Source of the DNA: Blastocatellia bacterium
GTDB taxonomy: Bacteria; Acidobacteriota; Blastocatellia; Chloracidobacteriales; Chloracidobacteriaceae
Assembly (NCBI GenBank): GCA_019695185.1
Contig: JAIBAN010000020.1
Location: 27,943 to 91,942 of the forward strand
Direction of reading: 5' to 3'
Length of the DNA: 64,000 nt
The first letter of the stretch is position 1, and each line of letters opens with the position of its first letter. The position numbers and the translations under genes are program-made. The notes beneath the pieces are model-generated. The model was given only the letters and a program-made list of their open reading frames with translations. It ran no database searches and had not been told where the DNA came from. Below are positions 52,977 through 59,246 of the stretch, piece after piece.

Positions 52977-53488
52977 ATCTTGTCATGGTCAATCCCAACC
53001 ACCACTTTGACCGGCAACAAATCCCCTTCCGGTGTTGTGGGGGCAATCTTTTTGGGAGGGTACAGGCCGAGCAAATTTGACTCGTAATCCAACTGGTTGC
53101 CAATCACCGACAGATACCGAGGGTCACCGCATTGCCCTGCAACGGTTTTGGTTCGCTCCACAAGGGCCTGCGCTGTTTCGCTTTCCCCGGTGCCCTCGGT
53201 TTTGGTCACTTCCTTTTCGGCGTTTTGCTTCGACCGTTCCCACTCGGCCCAAGCCTCGGCTTTGATGTCCTGGCTTTCAGCCAGCTTCCGAGCCATCACA
53301 GTTTCAGTTGCGAGTTTTATTTCCCTTTTCCACTCAGCACGAAAAGCTGCAATGTAGTTTTTGATGGACCGTTCCGAAACGCCATACTTTTCACCTAATT
53401 CCCGCGCAGTCATCCCACGAGCCCAATCTTTGGCAACTCTGGGCATGACTTCTGCGCGCTCTTTGTCGGTGAACTTTTTGGCCGCCAT
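52973..53488 (-). CDS. Terminase small subunit
   Basis: A 171-residue protein directly upstream of the large subunit, with a HTH of the form MTARELGEKYGVSERSIKNYIAAF (near 28-50), a coiled-coil oligomerisation helix (EWERSKQNAEKEV) and a conserved end (YLSVIGNQLDYESNLLGLYPPKK). Small subunits form rings that bind the pac/cos site. A 52-bp gap separates the gene from the holin-like gene at 53540. Confidence 0.9.
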   Translation of the reverse strand: MAAKKFTDKERAEVMPRVAKDWARGMTARELGEKYGVSERSIKNYIAAFRAEWKREIKLATETVMARKLAESQDIKAEAWAEWERSKQNAEKEVTKTEGTGESETAQALVERTKTVAGQCGDPRYLSVIGNQLDYESNLLGLYPPKKIAPTTPEGDLLPVKVVVGIDHDKI

Positions 53489-53539
53489 AGGGAAACAACC
53501 ATGAAGGGAAACATTGGTCCATGGTCCAGAGTCCAGGGT

Positions 53540-53719
53540 TCAGGGTTTGGGCTCGTTGCTCATCCTGCCCAGCAACACAATCGCAATGGTCAAAATCAAA
53601 ACAATCACGTCCGGCTCGACGTGATACCCATACCGGGCCAGGATGACGGCAATCATCGTGGCAAATCCAATCATGCTGGTTTTAGGGTCTTTCCCAAGGA
53701 TTTTTTCGAGTTGGTCCAT
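53540..53719 (-). CDS. 59-residue holin-like membrane protein
   Basis: A short gene of 59 residues with a strong ribosome site (GGAGG five bases before the ATG at 53719). The protein MDQLEKILG then shows two hydrophobic segments: SMIGFATMIAVILARYGY (15-32) and VIVLILTIAIVLLGRM (36-51), separated by a HVEPD turn, and a charged tail. Small two-helix membrane proteins next to terminase genes are often holins, which release the endolysin at 26653. The holin role is inferred only from topology and location. Confidence 0.65.
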   Translation of the reverse strand: MDQLEKILGKDPKTSMIGFATMIAVILARYGYHVEPDVIVLILTIAIVLLGRMSNEPKP

Positions 53720-53748
53720 AACTGCCTCCGTTTTTTTACAGAGTATCG

Positions 53749-54156
53749 TCAGGCCAGGGAGTACAAGAGAGGATTGACCGCCCCGGCTGACGACTGACGG
53801 CGCTTTTTGACCAGTCCTTGGGATTCCAGCTCGTCAAGGATAACTCTCACAACCCACTCGGAAAGGCCCGTATAGGCTTGAATGTCTGCCTTGGTCCAAT
53901 GCCCCTCGTGAATGGCAGCAATTACCAACGCCTTGCGACATCGGTTCGGCAACTCGGAAAAATTTTCTTTGGAATTATGTAATTTCGGGACAGTTGTCCC
54001 GAAATTCGGGTTTCGTTTCAAGTGCTCGTAAAACTTCTGCCGCGCCACGGGCACCACTCGGAAAACCCGGCTGATGGAATATCCGGCCCGCAACAGTTCA
54101 AGGATTTTTTCGCAAAGTTCAGGAGTGAATTTGGTGGGACGCCCAGCTTTTCTCAT
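53749..54156 (-). CDS. Putative phage regulator with HTH and winged-helix parts
   Basis: A 135-residue protein, start MRKAGRPTKFTPE chosen since the GRPTKFTP entry is a common start of small DNA-binding phage proteins. A first HTH region (AGYSISRVFRVVPVARQKFYEHL) and a later winged helix (ADIQAYTGLSEWVVRVILDELESQGLVKKR) are visible, separated by a linker. The two domains could regulate the late operon, since the gene is the first of the leftward block and is divergent from the receiver gene at 54303. Confidence 0.7.
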   Translation of the reverse strand: MRKAGRPTKFTPELCEKILELLRAGYSISRVFRVVPVARQKFYEHLKRNPNFGTTVPKLHNSKENFSELPNRCRKALVIAAIHEGHWTKADIQAYTGLSEWVVRVILDELESQGLVKKRRQSSAGAVNPLLYSLA

Positions 54157-54302
54157 CTCGAAAAATTGAAACGAGTCAAGATAAGGGCCTGATGTTTTGG
54201 ATTTTGCATGGCCGGCCAGAATCGTCAATCACTCTCGCACAGGCATGACAGGCAAGCGTGCCAAACTGCCCGCACTACCCTTCCCCGAACCGAGGTGACG
54301 AA

Positions 54303-54758
54303 ATGCGGATTTTGATTGTCGAGGACAACCGCGCAGATGCGTATATGTTCACTGAACTACTCTCGCATTTTCTCGAAATCGAAGCCGACACTACCCCCCT
54401 GGCCTCGGAAATCAATCGCAAAATCACCACCTTCCGCCCTCATGCGATTTTGCTGGATTTGACTCTGGAGGACTCAAAATCCCACGAGACGATTGACCGG
54501 GTGATTCCAGCCATTGCCGACAAAGCGCCGGTGCTGGTCCTGACCAGCCAAACCGCCGAGGAAGTTGGCCACTCGATTGAGCGGGGAGCAATCGCGGTCT
54601 TTGAAAAAATAGAGGCTGTTCAGCAGCCCGAAAAATTCTCACGCGCCATCGTTTCCGCCGTTGCCGAATTTGCCCAACGGCAAACCACAACCTATAAAGT
54701 CAAAAAAGCACAGGCATCGCTTTTGCACTGTGAAGGAATTCTAAATGCCCAACAATGA
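54303..54758 (+). CDS. Phage-encoded response-regulator receiver protein
   Basis: A 151-residue stand-alone receiver (CheY-like) domain. ATG at 54303 is preceded by GAGGTG. All conserved residues are present: acidic pair in LIVEDNRADA (near 7-12), acceptor Asp in ILLDLTLED (near 52), Thr in LVLTSQ (near 80), Lys in FEKIEA (near 102). The C-terminus adds a short basic tail without HTH. It overlaps the next gene by 14 bases, so its product is co-made with a membrane coiled-coil protein. A phage protein that taps host two-component signalling is the simplest reading. Confidence 0.87.
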   Translation: MRILIVEDNRADAYMFTELLSHFLEIEADTTPLASEINRKITTFRPHAILLDLTLEDSKSHETIDRVIPAIADKAPVLVLTSQTAEEVGHSIERGAIAVFEKIEAVQQPEKFSRAIVSAVAEFAQRQTTTYKVKKAQASLLHCEGILNAQQ

Positions 54759-55095
54759 CGATCTGGCGCGCCAAATTATTGAAAGTCTCCGTGATACGAG
54801 AAATGCCTTCGATTCCTTGCGGGATGAAATTCGCCGCGTTGAGGCCAGCACCGCCCAACAAATCGCCGAGGTTCGCCAGGATGTCCAGCGGCTGTCCGAG
54901 ACGCGGATTTCCGTGGCCGGTATCGAGGAAAGGCTAAAGAGCCTTGATGAATCCACCAAGGACCGGTTCAAGGTACTCCACCACCGCCTTGACGACATCG
55001 AAAAAAAATCCACCGAAGCATGGACCCGGTGGATTGCCCTGGGTGCTTTGGTGGTGGCCATTGCCCAGGCTGCATTTCAGTTTTTTGGTAAATAA
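54745..55095 (+). CDS. Coiled-coil protein with C-terminal membrane helix (XhlA-like)
   Basis: A 116-residue protein. Residues 10-85 form a heptad coiled coil (RQIIESLRDTRNAFDSLRDEI, IEERLKSLDE). The C-terminal segment ALGALVVAIAQAAFQFFG is a membrane helix. This build is known from XhlA-type lysis accessory proteins and small membrane anchors. Coupling to the receiver gene by a 14-base overlap suggests joint function, for example anchoring it at the membrane. The lysis role is an alternative. Confidence 0.7.
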   Translation: MPNNDDLARQIIESLRDTRNAFDSLRDEIRRVEASTAQQIAEVRQDVQRLSETRISVAGIEERLKSLDESTKDRFKVLHHRLDDIEKKSTEAWTRWIALGALVVAIAQAAFQFFGK

Positions 55096-55132
55096 GAGAA
55101 TGTTCCGAGTACATTTTTCAGTGTACTCACCG

Positions 55133-55224
55133 TTCTCACTGGCAACGTTGCCAGTGACCAGGAAAAACACTTGATGGTTTATCGAGTTTTTATTGATGGT
55201 CACTGGCAACGTTGCCAGTGAGAA
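55133..55224. repeat. 92-bp inverted-repeat element A with two palindromes
   Basis: Two 28-bp arms (55133-55160 and 55197-55224) are exact reverse complements, and each holds the 22-bp palindrome with core CACTGGCAACGTTGCCAGTG (55136-55157, 55200-55221). The centre is 36 bp and AT-rich. It lies between the convergent ends of the genes at 54745 and 55228. It can fold as one long hairpin or two short ones. Confidence 0.95.
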
Positions 55225-55227
55225 TCC

Positions 55228-55530
55228 CTAAAACCCTATGGGACCTTTATCCCTGCCGGAATCAAAAGCGTCTAACCGAAACTGAACATTTTGAAAATGG
55301 GTTATTATTTTTGCCTGGATTTTTGTCTCAGGGTCGAACCCGTCAATCAAAAGCATATCAGGAAGGCGGGAACGCAATTGCTCCACAAAAACCCGTGAAC
55401 CATCATTCAGGATAGCCATCAGGGTTACTTTCTGCCCTTGCAGTTCATTTACAAGGCTGTCTTTTTCTTTCAAGATACAAGTAATTAGGTCATCAACCCG
55501 CGAGTTTTTACTGTCCGAGGTATTTGTCAT
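55228..55530 (-). CDS. Hypothetical protein of the accessory cassette
   Basis: A 100-residue frame from MTNTSDSKNSRVDD. It has a helical part (VDDLITCILKEKDSLVNEL) and a strand-rich end (HFQNVQFRLDAF). No family recognised. Its ATG overlaps the ATG of the plus-strand gene at 55529 on the opposite strand, and its ribosome site is weak, so it may be less expressed. Together with that gene it fills the space between the two inverted-repeat elements. Confidence 0.5.
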   Translation of the reverse strand: MTNTSDSKNSRVDDLITCILKEKDSLVNELQGQKVTLMAILNDGSRVFVEQLRSRLPDMLLIDGFDPETKIQAKIITHFQNVQFRLDAFDSGRDKGPIGF

Positions 55531-55753
55531 GGCTTTACAAGTTGGAGATAGAGGTACTGGAGTTTTTATTGCCGATTTCGTGCCACCCAAAGGCACCCCT
55601 TTTACGCTGGACATTCAGCCTGACATCACTTTGCAGGAATTGGCCATTCTCTTGGCATGGCTTGCCAACGGACGCCGCCTCACTGTCTTTTTGTCAGACA
55701 TGGATAGAGAAAAATTAAAACCCGTGGAAAGGCACCTGGTTGCCCAATCCTGA
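55529..55753 (+). CDS. Small hypothetical protein between the two repeat elements
   Basis: A 74-residue protein with GAGG eight bases before the ATG. It has the strand pattern VGDRGTGVFIADF and a helix (LQELAILLAWLANGRR), an ordinary soluble fold. No family was recognised. Its TGA stop forms the left tip of the extended palindrome of element B. Confidence 0.6.
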   Translation: MALQVGDRGTGVFIADFVPPKGTPFTLDIQPDITLQELAILLAWLANGRRLTVFLSDMDREKLKPVERHLVAQS

Positions 55754-55850
55754 TTTCTCACTGGCAACGTTGCCAGTGACCAGGAAAAATATTTGATGAT
55801 TTATCGAGTTTTTATTGATGGTCACTGGCAACGTTGCCAGTGAGAAATCA
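55751..55850. repeat. Inverted-repeat element B (92-bp core, 100 bp with flanks)
   Basis: Core 55755-55846 differs from element A at only three positions, all in the 36-bp centre; both 28-bp arms are identical to those of A. Here symmetry extends outward to TGATTTCT/AGAAATCA, and these outer bases are the stop codons of the convergent genes at 55529 and 55848. Confidence 0.95.
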
Positions 55851-56318
55851 TTTTTTGAGTTTTTTGTATTGCTTGACAAACTCGCGGGTAGCATTTGTGG
55901 CAGGATGGCGGTTAAAGGTGATTCCACTCGAATAAACCCGCATCTTTTGAGTGGACCACAAAACCCGCATTCTTGGTTTTGCAGGGTCTGGGTTCTGGAG
56001 CGGTTTTGAGTAAACGACAAACTGACCAGCAAACCCAAAAGTATTCCACCCTGCCCGCCCCTGCCCGGTTTCATAAAAAACCCCAAACTCGCCTTCTTCC
56101 GGGCTTCCTACAACTTCAAAAATCTTTGCTTTGTTTAACTCTTTGACGATGATTTCCCGGCACTGCGTATCGCTGGACATGACATAAACCTTTCGCAGCC
56201 CCTTAATTTCCGAAAGCTGGCCATATTCCGGCGCATTGTCGTTAGGGGTTGGAAGTTGACCGAACACAGGAACCGCGAACATACAAAAGGCCACAACAAG
56301 GGTAAAAATTTGTTTCAT
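55848..56318 (-). CDS. Exported protein, candidate lysogenic-conversion gene
   Basis: A 156-residue protein with a classic signal peptide (MKQIFTLVVAFCMFAVPVFG, cleavage before QLP). The mature part reads IKGLRKVYVMSSDTQCREIIVKEL, then GEFGVFYETG and a Lys-rich end. Small exported proteins with a LRKVYV(D/M)S beginning are known to me only as chromosomal Acidobacteriota-type hypothetical proteins. It is expressed away from the structural genes, close to the repressor, which suggests a role in the lysogen. Function unknown. Confidence 0.72.
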   Translation of the reverse strand: MKQIFTLVVAFCMFAVPVFGQLPTPNDNAPEYGQLSEIKGLRKVYVMSSDTQCREIIVKELNKAKIFEVVGSPEEGEFGVFYETGQGRAGWNTFGFAGQFVVYSKPLQNPDPAKPRMRVLWSTQKMRVYSSGITFNRHPATNATREFVKQYKKLKK

Positions 56319-56481
56319 TACTCGTTCCTCTATGGTTGGGTTTTTACTTCTCTATTTTGTTATTTCCGCGAGGGTGGCAAAAGGATGCGGTCTTTGGGAA
56401 ATATTTTTTCACAGACGCGGAGAAATCCTGTCCTACCATTCCACCTGTCCGAAATTTCAAATTACCAAAAAGGAAATTCCT

Positions 56482-56685
56482 ATGTCGAAACTGGTCCGAA
56501 CCAGACGCGTCGTGGTTGACCCGGAATCCATCATTTGTGCGTATTACACGCCGGAATCCGTGGAAGGCGAAAAAAGAACCCCGCAATCCGTCACCCTTAT
56601 CTTTCGGCAAAAGCCACTCGAAGGCTCGCAGCAACTCAAAATCATTGATTGCCCTGAGTCTTTTCTTGACACGCTGACTACTTAG
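56482..56685 (+). CDS. Small hypothetical protein
   Basis: A 67-residue protein with AAGGAAA before the ATG at 56482. It starts MSKLVRTRRVVVDPE and is strand-rich (SVTLIFRQKPL). No family was recognised. A longer frame upstream (from 56332) was rejected because the added part is hydrophobic, Cys-rich and without ribosome site. It converges with the gene at 56678 with an eight-base overlap. Confidence 0.55.
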   Translation: MSKLVRTRRVVVDPESIICAYYTPESVEGEKRTPQSVTLIFRQKPLEGSQQLKIIDCPESFLDTLTT

Positions 56686-56866
56686 CGAGTCCCCCTCCGT
56701 AAATTGACGGGCCGTCCTCGACCGTTGCCAGTTGAGTCGGCTCGGTCAAACTCTCCAAGAACTCACGGTATACAGCCAACACATTTTCCGTGTCTGCCGG
56801 TTGGCGACCTTGGTAAAAGGCGAGTGTCAGATTGCTCGCCACGAGTGCTTTCGTGTTTTCGTCCAT
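56678..56866 (-). CDS. 62-residue protein ending in the GPSIYGG motif
   Basis: A short protein, helical (TKALVASNLTLAFYQG, VLAVYREFLESL), whose end VEDGPSIYGGGLAK shares GPSIYGG with the terminase large subunit C-terminus (IHGPSIYGGSSLPK). It lies 23 bases downstream of the repressor gene on the same strand and may be expressed in the lysogen. Function unknown. Confidence 0.6.
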   Translation of the reverse strand: MDENTKALVASNLTLAFYQGRQPADTENVLAVYREFLESLTEPTQLATVEDGPSIYGGGLAK

Positions 56867-56889
56867 AGTTTTCCCCTCTCAGTGTTTAG

Positions 56890-57666
56890 TTACAACTTCT
56901 TCGTGACTGTCAAAACAATTGCCTGAATCTCGATAAACTCAGGGTCGCGGATAATCGGCTCAACATCAGGGTTTGCCGGTTGCAACCTGATTTTACCGTT
57001 TTCCTTGAAGTAATGCTTGACGGTGGATAAATCACCGTCAACCAGGGCAATCACGGTGCGGCCATTTACGAGAGTCCCGTTTTTTTGGCAAATCAGAATA
57101 TCCCCGCTGGCAATATTCATATCCTTCATGGATTCGCCAATCACTCGCACCGCAAAATTACCGGCCCGCTCCATGAATTTTGGGACTGGGATCATTTCCA
57201 ATGTTTGATATGGCGTCATCGGCTTCCCGGCTGAAATCCAACCCACGAGGGGGATTTCCCCCATCTCGTGAAACCATTCAAAAACCGCAGGTTCAAATTT
57301 CTCAGCAATCAGGCCCCGTGCGGTCAGGGCCTCAATCAACAGTTCCCGTACTTCAGACTCAAAATCCCGCTTGTCTTCCCTGGCCACCCTTTCAATCAAA
57401 TCACGGATAGGCTCGGTGACGTTTTTCAGAAACTGTGAGTCTTCAGAATCGAAAAACTTTGGACCTTCCCCTGTAAGTATCCAATGGATCGAAACTCCGG
57501 ATTGCTCAGAAATTCCCAACAACGTCTCTTTTCTTGGGATAGAGTTTTTTCCCCACTCAAGGACTGTTGCACGCGAAAGACCAAATCTTTTGGCAACTTG
57601 GGCAGAATTGTCCAGTTTTAGTGCTTCAATTATTCGATCCAACACCGTGAAGTTGGGATTATCCAA
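56890..57666 (-). CDS. CI-type prophage repressor (HTH plus S24 peptidase-like domain)
   Basis: A 258-residue repressor. The start is set at TTG 57666, since AAGAGG lies five bases upstream and the family pattern FTVLDRIIEAL begins right after; the longer frame would overlap the divergent gene. The N-terminal HTH (SAQVAKRFGLSRATVLEWGKN) fits the phage CI repressor family. The C-terminal half is LexA/S24-like, with the nucleophile Ser in VIGESMKDM (about 182) and the Lys region GRTVIALVDG (about 217). Self-cleavage after DNA damage would induce the prophage. Divergent from the Cro-like gene. Confidence 0.9.
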   Translation of the reverse strand: MDNPNFTVLDRIIEALKLDNSAQVAKRFGLSRATVLEWGKNSIPRKETLLGISEQSGVSIHWILTGEGPKFFDSEDSQFLKNVTEPIRDLIERVAREDKRDFESEVRELLIEALTARGLIAEKFEPAVFEWFHEMGEIPLVGWISAGKPMTPYQTLEMIPVPKFMERAGNFAVRVIGESMKDMNIASGDILICQKNGTLVNGRTVIALVDGDLSTVKHYFKENGKIRLQPANPDVEPIIRDPEFIEIQAIVLTVTKKL

Positions 57667-57675
57667 ACAAACCTC

Positions 57676-57704
57676 TTGACTCGTGTTCAGAATTTCAGTA
57701 CATT
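57676..57704 (+). promoter_or_regulatory. Early rightward promoter with embedded operator
   Basis: TTGACT (57676-57681) and TACATT (57699-57704) are separated by 17 bp, a good sigma-70-type promoter for the Cro-like gene. Between them GTTCAGAATTTCAGTAC (57685-57701) is an imperfect palindrome around GAA-T-TTC and is the best operator candidate for the repressor. Confidence 0.65.
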
Positions 57705-57742
57705 TCCCTTTAGTTAAACCTTGAACTGCTAGAGCATAAACC

Positions 57743-58042
57743 ATGACGCCTGCCTTTATCAAATTCCAGCTTGAGGAACGTGGGGAATCAGTGAGCAAAA
57801 TCGCCCTCGATTGCGATTGCTCGATTTCGTTTGTTTCCCAGGTGATCCGCCGCAAAAAGAAATCGGAACGAGTGGAAAGCGAGATTTGCCGAGTCCTGGG
57901 CAGGCCCCGAAGTGAGGTTTTTCCAGACCAGGGGGCAACCGTTGCCACCATTTGCCAGCTTCCGAGCAATCCGGCCACCCTCGCCGCGTTGGTGAGTCTG
58001 GCCAAAGCGGGAGCGAGCGCACTCGAAACCATTGACTTTTGA
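57743..58042 (+). CDS. Cro/Ner-like DNA-binding protein
   Basis: A 99-residue protein with a HTH close to the N-terminus (EERGESVSKIALDCDCSISFVSQVIRRKKKSERVE). Proteins of this Nlp/Ner-like pattern (short helix, HTH, RRKKxS basic stretch) act as Cro-type antirepressors. The rest, Ala/Leu-rich, probably forms a dimer helix. It is the first gene of the rightward operon, 76 bp from the repressor start. Confidence 0.82.
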   Translation: MTPAFIKFQLEERGESVSKIALDCDCSISFVSQVIRRKKKSERVESEICRVLGRPRSEVFPDQGATVATICQLPSNPATLAALVSLAKAGASALETIDF

Positions 58043-58084
58043 CGTAAATGCCGTGCGCCGTGACGGCGGCTCGCCTGACTGTGA

Positions 58085-58107
58085 CTTTTCAGGTTGTTGC
58101 TGAAAAG
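58085..58107 (+). promoter_or_regulatory. Spacer hairpin 1 of the early operon
   Basis: CTTTTCAG pairs with CTGAAAAG around a 7-base loop, in the spacer between the Cro-like gene and the gene at 58172. Confidence 0.6.
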
Positions 58108-58171
58108 AGGAGCCGTTCCCATTCAGACCGAACCGCTTTCAGGCCGCATGGCCCTTCCGGGAAAAAATCCG

Positions 58172-58456
58172 ATGAGCACCATACCGCTTAAAATCACCTG
58201 TGATGCCAGTGAATTCAATCGGGCAATTCAGACGGTCAACCGGTTGAGAGAATTTTCACCAGAAATAATCAGTCAGTCTTTAGGGGAATGTGATTCCGTT
58301 TCCGATTTGGCCACTCTGAATTGCGATGACGGCTCTGCAACCGGGACACGTCAAATCAGGGTTCTCGTTCAGCCTTCCGAAAGGCTTAAAAGTTTGGTGG
58401 CCACGCTTCGTGAAAAACACGAAAACCTTCTGATGGTCATTGGGGATCATTATTAA
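58172..58456 (+). CDS. Small early protein, function unknown
   Basis: A 94-residue protein starting MSTIPLKITCDASEF; in-frame ATGs further upstream (58148) are possible. It has a helix (FNRAIQTVNRLREF), an acidic middle and a strand/helix end with IRVLVQPSERLKSLVATL. No family recognised. It lies in the early rightward operon, with hairpins in the spacers on both sides. Confidence 0.55.
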   Translation: MSTIPLKITCDASEFNRAIQTVNRLREFSPEIISQSLGECDSVSDLATLNCDDGSATGTRQIRVLVQPSERLKSLVATLREKHENLLMVIGDHY

Positions 58457-58515
58457 ACCTCTTTTCAATGCACTGGCGAGGCCGGATTGTGACCGGCGCT
58501 CACAACTCGCCTTGG

Positions 58516-58539
58516 CGCGCAGCCCGTTCCGCCTGCGCG
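58516..58539 (+). promoter_or_regulatory. Spacer hairpin 2 of the early operon
   Basis: CGCGCAG pairs with CTGCGCG around a 10-base loop, in the 180-bp spacer before the gene at 58637. Confidence 0.55.
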
Positions 58540-58636
58540 TGACGCACCGGGGACAGCCGGGAGAGACCGGCAACTCACTCCAAAATTTTTGCGTGGATGT
58601 TTGGCTGATGCCGCGCGGGAAAAGTCGGTTGCAAAT

Positions 58637-58882
58637 ATGGCAGAGGAAAAAATTCCAACACTCGAATTGGTTTGTGCAGCCGAGCGGGAGCTTTCCCGAC
58701 GGCGAGCGGAATACCCCTCGGAGGTCACCCAGGGGATGAAAACACAGCCTGAAGCAGATTACGAAATCAGTTGTCAGGCTGAAATTGTGGCCACCCTCCA
58801 GCGGATGGAGAAATTGACGCGGACCATCCCCCAGCCGACACGTCCATTTTCCAACAATTTCGTCGAGATGTTCGACGATTGA
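58637..58882 (+). CDS. Small early protein with coiled-coil part
   Basis: An 81-residue protein from MAEEKIPTLELVCAAERELS. The first half is a charged helix, followed by QPEADYEISCQAEIVATLQRME and a Pro-rich turn (IPQPTRPFSNN). No family recognised. Located between two spacer hairpins in the early operon. Confidence 0.55.
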   Translation: MAEEKIPTLELVCAAERELSRRRAEYPSEVTQGMKTQPEADYEISCQAEIVATLQRMEKLTRTIPQPTRPFSNNFVEMFDD

Positions 58883-58947
58883 ACTGCGCTCGCAACGTGG
58901 ACACGACCCCCGTAACCGTTGTGCGGGCACCACACCGAGCACGGAAA

Positions 58948-58975
58948 CCGGGCGGGAACCGGTACTCTCGCCCGG
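58948..58975 (+). promoter_or_regulatory. Spacer hairpin 3 of the early operon
   Basis: CCGGGCG pairs with CGCCCGG around a 14-base loop that has its own ACCGGT symmetry. It ends 24 bases before the ATG at 59000. Confidence 0.55.
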
Positions 58976-58999
58976 CTTAACCATACGGAGAAATTACCA

Positions 59000-59200
59000 A
59001 TGGAATATTTACTGTTTCTGTGCGGCGGATGCCTGTGGCTACTGCTGATTGTTTTGATTTTGCAAGCCAGCCGCCAGCCCAAATCGCCCGATGCTTTTGT
59101 GACCTTCCCTACTCCGGCACCGGAATCAACGAGAGAGCTTTGCCGGAAGGTGATCGAGAAACACCGTGTCAAACGTGACGGCACCCCTAAAAACCAATGA
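59000..59200 (+). CDS. Small single-pass membrane protein
   Basis: A 66-residue protein, MEYLLFLCGGCLWLLLIVLIL, giving one N-terminal membrane helix followed by a charged tail (STRELCRKVIEKHRVKR). GGAG lies ten bases upstream. Early membrane peptides of this type may modify host envelope traffic or exclude other phages, but nothing specific can be said. Confidence 0.65.
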   Translation: MEYLLFLCGGCLWLLLIVLILQASRQPKSPDAFVTFPTPAPESTRELCRKVIEKHRVKRDGTPKNQ

Positions 59201-59231
59201 GCCGCCAGGAGATGTCACCTCCTGACGGCTC
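59199..59231 (+). promoter_or_regulatory. Spacer hairpin 4 of the early operon
   Basis: Arms of 13 bases (59199-59211 and 59219-59231) pair with one mismatch around a 7-base loop. It begins within the stop codon of the preceding gene and ends 15 bases before the ERF gene, so it could act as terminator or processing site. Confidence 0.7.
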
Positions 59232-59246
59232 GGAAAGGCTGTAAAA

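Noticed and set aside
56332..56481. N-terminal extension of the gene at 56482
   Set aside because: The added 50 residues are hydrophobic and Cys/His-rich with no ribosome site, while AAGGAAA precedes the ATG at 56482.
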